Assembly: GCA_963556145.1 (NCBI GenBank)
Contig: OY744471.1
Span: 2,287,590 to 2,351,589 of the forward strand
DNA length: 64,000 nucleotides
From: Hygrocybe punicea
Lineage: Eukaryota; Basidiomycota; Agaricomycetes; Agaricales; Hygrophoraceae
Direction: 5' to 3'
The notes under the pieces are model-generated. The model was given only the letters and a program-made list of their open reading frames with translations. It made no database searches and had not been told where the DNA came from. Shown one piece after another: positions 57,584 to 64,000 of the stretch (the first letter of the stretch is position 1; each line of letters opens with the position of its first letter). Position numbers and translations under genes: made by a program.

Positions 57584-60500
57584 CTAGTGGGGTGTGGGCC
57601 ATTGCTTTGCATGGCAGGTTACTCATCCCTTTTTCTTTTTAGCAATGAGAACAAATATTAAAATTGAGCATATATAAAAAGTACAGCATTATTACCATTA
57701 CATGACAATAAAGCAATATTTGAAAAGTTATCTATATTGCCTTCGTTAATGCAAAATGATCTTGTTGACATACCATCATGAAACCATACCATCCTGTTGA
57801 CGAATATGCGGGCAGTAAAATGTATATTACCAAAGTACACAATTCCTCTCAATGTGTAAGCAGTGGATATGTCATCAATTGACAAGTTTATAGCTTGGCT
57901 AATTATTAAATTCTCAATAGAGTCAATTGTAAACATGATTAGAGGAGGAATCTTATTGAATGTAATGAATTTTATAACCTCTCCCCGACACAATTGACAT
58001 TTATGTTGTTGTCTATTGACTATGATTTGAGCAAGATATGCTGAGATTGTTCCAGAAAATGAATATGGACAATGAAAAGTGGCATCACATCTATCATTTT
58101 CCAGAAGGATTATGTTTTCACAATTCATACATTTAAGACAAGATGAAGTCATTGCTTTATTTGGCTTCATTATATAATAAGCTAAATCACTTATGGCAAT
58201 ACCAACTTGACCATAAGGAAATATTTCGGGTTTATCTTGATGCAATAAATATCTGATTGTATTTCTAACTGTTTCTAAATCTGTTGTGTTATTCTTTGAT
58301 TGTTTGAATCCTAAGCTCAAAATCTTTAATATTTCATTGATGCTATTGAATCTTTTGTTCCAACTTGATGGATCTTCATTCCATATTGCTAGTAATATTA
58401 TAAGAGTGAATCGTAAGCACAGCTCCAATCTTGCGCATCCCATATAAACCCTTTTGGTTCATTTAATTCAATAGTACTTGTTTTTCGTCTTTTTTCACTA
58501 TGGAAGATGAACTTACAAGTTGTTCTAATTTTCGTTTTTTATTTTGCAATACATTGGCTGTGGAATTTTTATGAGTGACAGTGATTGGAACAGTTCCTTT
58601 TGCAGGAACAAAGTTGAGGTTTCTGAAATCTGCCTTTTGATTTTTGTTCATAGGTTTAATTAATTGCCATGGAGAGGGCTGTGTTGTGTATTGATTTAGT
58701 TGCTCCGTGGCTTTCCATGCAATAGCATGATGAATGTTTTTTGGAATATATGACTTTCCTTTCCATTTTCTAAATTGATCAATGATAGAATTTCGCTGAT
58801 CTCCCTTGACATGGTCTGGTAAGAGTCCTTGATATTTCAGTTTGGGAATCTCATCAAGCAGTTCTAATTCCCTGAATTCTTGCCTGAGATATCCAGAAGC
58901 ACCACCTGTAATTACTTTAGGATCAAAGCCTTGCATGATGATAGTTCCTGCTGCAGAAGCACTTCTTGATAAGCAAGTATAATAGGATTGGTGGTTTCTA
59001 CAACTACTGAGGTCAACTACATTGTTAGGACGAGTATGTCCTTGACATGCATAATCAGTCATTGCAAAATTAGGTAGTCTAACACTTGTTCTCTTGACAA
59101 AGATATCACATCATCATTGGGTAATGAGCACATGGTGGAAGTGACATGTTTTGTAATTGGCACCACATTTTCAGGAAGTCCTTCTATGTTAATTTCTTTT
59201 GGAGGATTCAATAATCTGACAAATAAAGTGTCCAGTACAGTTTGTTGTTCTGGACCTATTGCACTCTGGCAACCCACAACCATGCCCTCTGCTCCTTTGG
59301 TAATGCAGCACTCCGTCACATCATTGTTTCTCAGCATCACAGGCATGCCTACACATAAGTCCAATCTTCCTGGTATATGATCAGAGGATGATGCATGTGG
59401 TTGGCTCCAAAGTAGCTTTTGGAGTGAAGGTTCCAATATCTTTGTGTGTCGAATAGGATCCAAAATTGTTGACATGTAATGAGATTTTCTTTTGCTATTG
59501 GAACTAGTAGGATCATTCCATTTGTCTATGGAATAAAATGATGTTAATGGTCTTTTATTTTCAGCAGCAAAACGTTGAATACCAAGTTCATTGATTTTGT
59601 CTTTTTGTGCATTCAATGCAGTTACAACTGATACATTCCTGAATTTCTTTTGGGCTAATTTTGGATCATTTGGACCTTTTCCTGCGATGCGAGTACGAAG
59701 AAATGCAATATCTTCTTGAGTACATGCTTTGTATCTCATGTTTTCCAATGCCTGTCTCAGTTGGACATCTTCTTTTGACTGATTGGTTTGTCTCATATTT
59801 TCACATAATATAACAACTGTTGTAATCTGATGCCAAAGAGCTTTGCCTATAGCAGCTTCCTGATTTGGTATAGTTTGACTGGAATTGATTTGGACTCCAA
59901 CGGTTCCAGAATACAAAGGAGCACCACTTATAGCTGGTGGAAGTTGGGCAAAATCCCCAGCAAATATCATATTAATGCCACCAAAGGGTTCATCATAAAT
60001 GGCACGTGCTTTTGCACATTGAGCACTGATTTTATACATATCTCTGTAGGATAACATTGATACTTCATCAATGAAAATGTAATCCACACCATCAAGATTG
60101 GCATGGACTTGTGCAAGGGAACGAGATGATCCTCCATGATTAATTCCAAGAATGGAGTGATATGTAGATCCATTTACAAGGGCAGCAGTACCACTAGTTG
60201 GAGCAAGAACCAAAAACTGATGACTCTGGTTGTGTTTACCAAAAAAACAAATCAATGCTTTGATTACTTGTGATTTTCCAGTGCCTGCCATACCACCAAG
60301 ATACATGCATGGTTTCTTGGAACTGTTAATCAAGGTAGAGTGATTGGCAATAATATGAAATGCTCTTTTTTGGTCTGTATTCAATTTGAAATCATTGATA
60401 GTTATATCAATTAGATGAAGATCAGCTTTGTTCGCAGGAATAAACATGTGGTGGATATATGCTGCATCGACTATTTTGACATTATTATATTGAAAATTTG

Positions 60501-61545
60501 ACAATTTAGTTATGGTTCCTGTCTTTGATGGCAAATTTTTATTTCGTTCTTCAATGATTTCCTTTTTCTTGACAAGGACCATGGCTCTCCATAATTTTGC
60601 TGATTGTGTTACAGAGGGTTCTAGAGGTATTAATGGTCCTATATCTGGGATACCATCAATACAGTTATCAAGCCATCCTGCCCTTTTCATGGTTCTTTCA
60701 GCTATTATTAGCATTTCATCCTTTCTTTTTTATCCCTTATAACCAAGTGTCACAAGTAATTCTGTGTCTGTATTTTCATCAAGAGTATCATTGAAATCAT
60801 CTCCATTACATGCTAGTTCAGCATTGTGCATGTCATCCATTTCGTCAAAATTGTTTGAAGTAGCCCATGAATATTTGATATCTTCAGTATTATTCTTTTG
60901 ACGTTTAGCAGAGAAATCATCTCTTGCATCAAGACACTCATATCGCAGACCAAAGTATTTCATGATTTCAAGCTGTCTTTTAGAAAACTTATAATTTGTG
61001 AAAGCATTGTCCCATGTTTGTAATTTATTTTTGAGTTCTTTGTCATTTCTCCATGGCTTGAAAAAAGTTAACATTGTACAACAATAATATTCTCGATCAC
61101 CACAATCAGCCCTTGGTAAATTGTTTGGAATAAAATTAGGAACTATGAAAAGATCATTTCCTTTTATTTTTGCATGGTGGGTCAGATACAGTGCATGATT
61201 GCGTTGCAAAGTATAATCTTTTTTTATTTTTCATCGATATATCAATTTCTATTTCATCAACTTCATCTGATTCATCACCTATGTCTGTGCTTGTATTATC
61301 ATTCTTGTTCTTTTTATTTAAGCTGTCAGGCTTTTGAATTTCATTGATTTGCATGAACATATCATCATCACTAACCTCAGACAAGCTATCATCATTAGAA
61401 TAGTCAATATCGGTATGTTCAATAAAGGAGTCAGACACATCATCAAATTCTACCTCATCAAAAAGTTGGCTTTGTGTTGATTTCTTGCTAGTCATTTGGG
61501 TTTTTGTTTTTGTACCACTTTTATTTGGTTCCATAGTGGCAAGAC
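57584..61545 (-). mobile_element. Helitron-3, 5'-truncated inverted relative of Helitron-2
   Basis: The 3' end is at 57584: hairpin GCCATGCAAAGCAATGGC, then CTAG and T. It aligns to Helitron-2 without gaps from 39355/57658 to beyond 36283/60730 (coordinates sum to 97013). Homology stops at 61545 inside the gene (LATMEPN), so about half of the element is missing. Confidence 0.92.
57658..61534 (-). pseudogene. Helitron-3 helicase and peptidase module, partial, frame-broken
   Basis: Segments: 61534-61154 and 61209-60730 (linker and domain before the helicase, diverged from Helitron-2), 60714-59059 (PIF1 helicase, same 551-residue reading as in Helitron-2), 59062-58463 (last helicase motifs, identical), 58443-57658 (cysteine-peptidase-like module; the final part is diverged, for example HFTARIFVNRMVWFHDG). 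The TAA at the 60730 end, the frameshift before TDYACQGHTRP and the frame change at the Cys box are the same as in Helitron-2. The Rep domain is absent. Confidence 0.9.
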
Positions 61546-61940
61546 ATCAATCCCCCCCATTATGTAGTCCTCCAAGCTACTTGCAAAAAATTGGAGGTGT
61601 ACATTGCCGCTCACGCAGCCCTTGGCTCCATCGACCCTCTTTTGTATGAAGGCCACGAAATCTTATTCAATCGAATGTCTGGACTTCACACAGATTCGCA
61701 GGATCCACCTCTAGCATGGGCTATTCTAGTTGCCTTGGGTGATTTCACTGGAGGTTATATCGATGTACCCCACTTGGCGCTGCATGTTCGATTGGTGCCT
61801 GGTGATGCTGTTGCTATATGAGGTAGAGTTGTTCCCCATAAGATTGGCCTGTGGACAGGTGGACAGCGTATTTCCATCCCCCACTTCACCCATTTGAGCA
61901 TCTATAAGGTGCTGAATGAATCCTCTGTTTTCCTTAACTA
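61546..61940 (+). pseudogene. TET/JBP-like dioxygenase core fragment, second subfamily
   Basis: Reads LEVYIAAHAALGSIDPLLYE, then SGLHTDSQDPP (HxD iron ligands), LVALGDFTGGYIDVPHLALH, LVPGDAVAI, a TGA at 61819-61821, then GRVVPHKIGLWTGGQRIS (distal His and Arg) and HFTHLSIYKV. This is the double-stranded beta-helix core of a 2OG-Fe(II) oxygenase. It is not closely similar to the 15321-15904 core. The TGA stands where the family would be expected to have Arg (CGA). Helitron-3 truncates its 5' side. Confidence 0.68.
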
Positions 61941-62730
61941 GTTCACATGACTGCGATGAATATACCCATATCACATATATGTTTTAATGACATGCTAACA
62001 ACCCCTGCGATGAGAATAAAAATGTCAAGAACCATGACAATGTCAGCTAGACTGGGTGACAAATACACCACAGTGGAAATGGTGAGTGGAATGCCCGATC
62101 TACAGGGACCGATTTCTAATGACCAATGCCTTCCTGACCCCATACAGCTATCTTCCACCTTTTCACTTCAATCCCATCGTATTATCATTGAATTGATTGG
62201 AACAACTTCCATAGCTGCCAACCCAACAAACTGCATCAGCAAACTCATCAACAATACCCGCTAAGACCTCTGGTGCAGTGGTATCAAAAATGGCAGCTGA
62301 CACGGAACTAGAACCCTGCTTCTGACTATTACTTCCATTGAGTAAGTTTCTCTCCTAATTCTTTACTACATTCTCCTAGGGCTACTGGTCTTATGGAGAC
62401 AATGGGTTAGATTGTCATGGTGAGCATTTTACCATTATCTGGGCTGAGCAAGACATCACTAAACATCGAGTGACAAGGCATATAGCATGAGAGGGATTGA
62501 TCGGGCAGTGGAGGTGATTGAAAGTTATGGTTTCATAGTGTTTCTTCTCTCGAAACATCGAGAACAGGAGCAGTTATCAATGGTTCAGCTGTTCAACATA
62601 AAGAACTTAAATTATGGCATTGTCTCCCCATCAATGAGGGTGATTAGTTTGTATTTGTATTTACAGGAAGCCGGGTTTTCAATAGCCATGGCACTGACAG
62701 GGATTCATAGCTTGGAGTGACTGGTAAGTT
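61941..62730 (+). other. Unrecognised sequence with possible exon remnants
   Basis: A plausible intron (GTAAGT near 62342, CTAAT branch, CTAG near 62379) precedes a frame reading YWSYGDNGLDCHGEHFTIIW. A separate frame at 62487-62720 (MRGIDRAVEVIESYGFIVFL) has no recognisable relatives. These could be the tail of the dioxygenase fragment or another decayed gene. Confidence 0.3.
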
Positions 62731-64000
62731 AGTTACCGAACTCTGGATTTGTTTGCTATGTGATCATTGCCCAGCCTAGGTGGATCTCATTGTTTAGCTG
62801 CTTTATTAGTTTGGCTTTCAGGAAGTAATCCACACCCTTTGATTTGACTGCACTCATCCCACACAGACAGTGCACAACTTGCGTGAAGCAAGATTCTGAT
62901 TTTCTCAACAGCCCCTCCCAAACAATGCAGTTTTCACCTTGTCCATCAAGTTGAGAGACATCGTGGTTTCCTCAATATAATACGGACATCACCTTGATAA
63001 TATTTTCATGATCAAGTAATTACCATTCTTTTACGTCATAGTGCGATAGGTCAATCCTGATATCACCCAGTTTCCTCAGACAAATGTCAATGCAGTGGTT
63101 GCCCTTGCAGCTTGGTGAGCCACCAGAATAGGCCATCATTCCAAAGCTTACCAATTTTAGCTGTTTCACATATGTCCCCAACTGCCATATGCCGTTGTAA
63201 CATACTTGGACCCATTGCCCTCTCTGTTACATTGACATCAGTACATGACTTATCGTAATGCCACAATGACATACCTGGAACTGAGCTTTGCTCGTGGCAA
63301 GATGGCAGGTGATGGAAGTGGTGGTTACACGTCGAGCAGATCGGAACGACTAGGGAGAGATTAAGTAGATACTCATCTGAAAATGAGTACGACTCACAGT
63401 GGATTTCGCTCTTGGCATTGATGGAGGGGGGATAAGTTATAGAGGACAGGGACTATGTGTTGCGAGGTATAGGATGAAAGAGGCAGGACAGCTCATCTGA
63501 AAAGCCAGAGAAGGCAACTAGATGTGAAAGAGGGCTGAGGGCCAGTTACAATAGGCTGGGGAGGCGATAATTGAAGGTTGACAACTGCAAGACGTGGTAA
63601 TAAGCATACATGAGTATGGAGCGCACAGGAGGACAAAAGAGGGTGCGGAAGAATATGAGAAAGACCAAATTGAAAGTGTTGGAAGGTGAGAGAAGGAGAT
63701 GTGGGAGAGGGGTCGAGGAGGGTAGCTAGTATCTTGGAAGGCGAGAAAGACTTCCACAGTTCTGGACCATATCTGACATCCTCATTGCCAGTCGCAGATG
63801 GATTTGAAAAAGGCCTTCATGGTTGCTGCTTCTGCCAGTTTTGGTGCTAGAATAATAGCAATTCTTACTGTCTACTTGTGTACCCCTGCATAACTCTATT
63901 ATGAACCCGATTCCATCATCCAGTCCGACACCCTCACAGCCAGCCATCCTTACCAAAACCTTCTCTGCCGACCTGTCCAAGAACATTTATCTCAACATTT
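62731..64000. other. No gene recognised
   Basis: Mixed-composition DNA. It includes an AG-rich stretch on the plus strand at 63310-63730. Short frames are present on both strands but none shows a known motif, repeat or credible intron pattern. Confidence 0.4.

Overview
The window looks like a transposon-rich, gene-poor stretch of a filamentous basidiomycete genome, most likely an agaricomycete. The reasons are the short 50-70 nt introns with GTNNGN donors, the Rep/PIF1 Helitrons with a C-terminal cysteine-peptidase module, the Ty1/copia element, and decayed TET/JBP-like 2-oxoglutarate dioxygenase genes of a kind known to be expanded in mushrooms. No bacterial features, tRNA or rRNA genes are visible. 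Family names come from motif recognition; no database search was possible.

Layout. 1-7443: Helitron-1 (minus strand, 3' end outside the window). 7914-9540: an apparently intact six-exon gene (minus) whose protein starts with a histone H3-tail look-alike, followed by a PHD-like zinc finger, a His/Cys-containing domain and a zinc ribbon. 9541-11194: satellite-like and purine-rich spacer. 11195-15904: a TET/JBP-like dioxygenase gene split by a 3.2-kb Helitron-like element filled with satellite arrays. 16325-20022: two decayed genes (C' minus, D plus). 20.1-22.1 kb: more satellite and another end of the same Helitron-like family. 22.1-31.8 kb: duplicated block 1, with decayed genes A' (minus) and B' (plus) around a palindromic intergenic array, broken by an LTR, a 156-bp TRIM-like element, a hAT-type MITE and a 1.9-kb intron insert. 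31.8-39.4 kb: Helitron-2. 39.4-46.6 kb: a Ty1/copia element (minus) broken by a Helitron-1 5' fragment, a Helitron-like element and a second hAT-type MITE. 46.8-48.7 kb: solo LTR and satellite. 48.7-57.6 kb: gene C and duplicated block 2 (A minus, B plus), with its own TRIM-like copy and two foldback elements. 57.6-61.5 kb: Helitron-3, a 5'-truncated inverted relative of Helitron-2. 61.5-61.9 kb: a second TET/JBP-like fragment. The rest is unrecognised.

Most useful points. (1) Insertion sites can be read exactly, because duplicated genes or codon continuity give the empty site: 8-bp duplications for two hAT-type elements, 4-bp for two TRIM-like elements, TA for a foldback MITE, and A|T insertion without duplication for two Helitron-like elements. 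(2) A divergent gene pair A/B persists in two copies, with A far more diverged than B, and with palindromic TGTTCG-type repeats in the shared intergenic region of both. (3) A roughly 3.1-kb, apparently identical tract lies between diverged ends of Helitron-2 and Helitron-3, and both carry the same reading-frame breaks. (4) The H3-tail mimic gene is the only clearly intact gene I could model exon by exon (449 codons, all phases consistent). Several genes end in TGA where CGA is seen or expected, which suggests CpG deamination.
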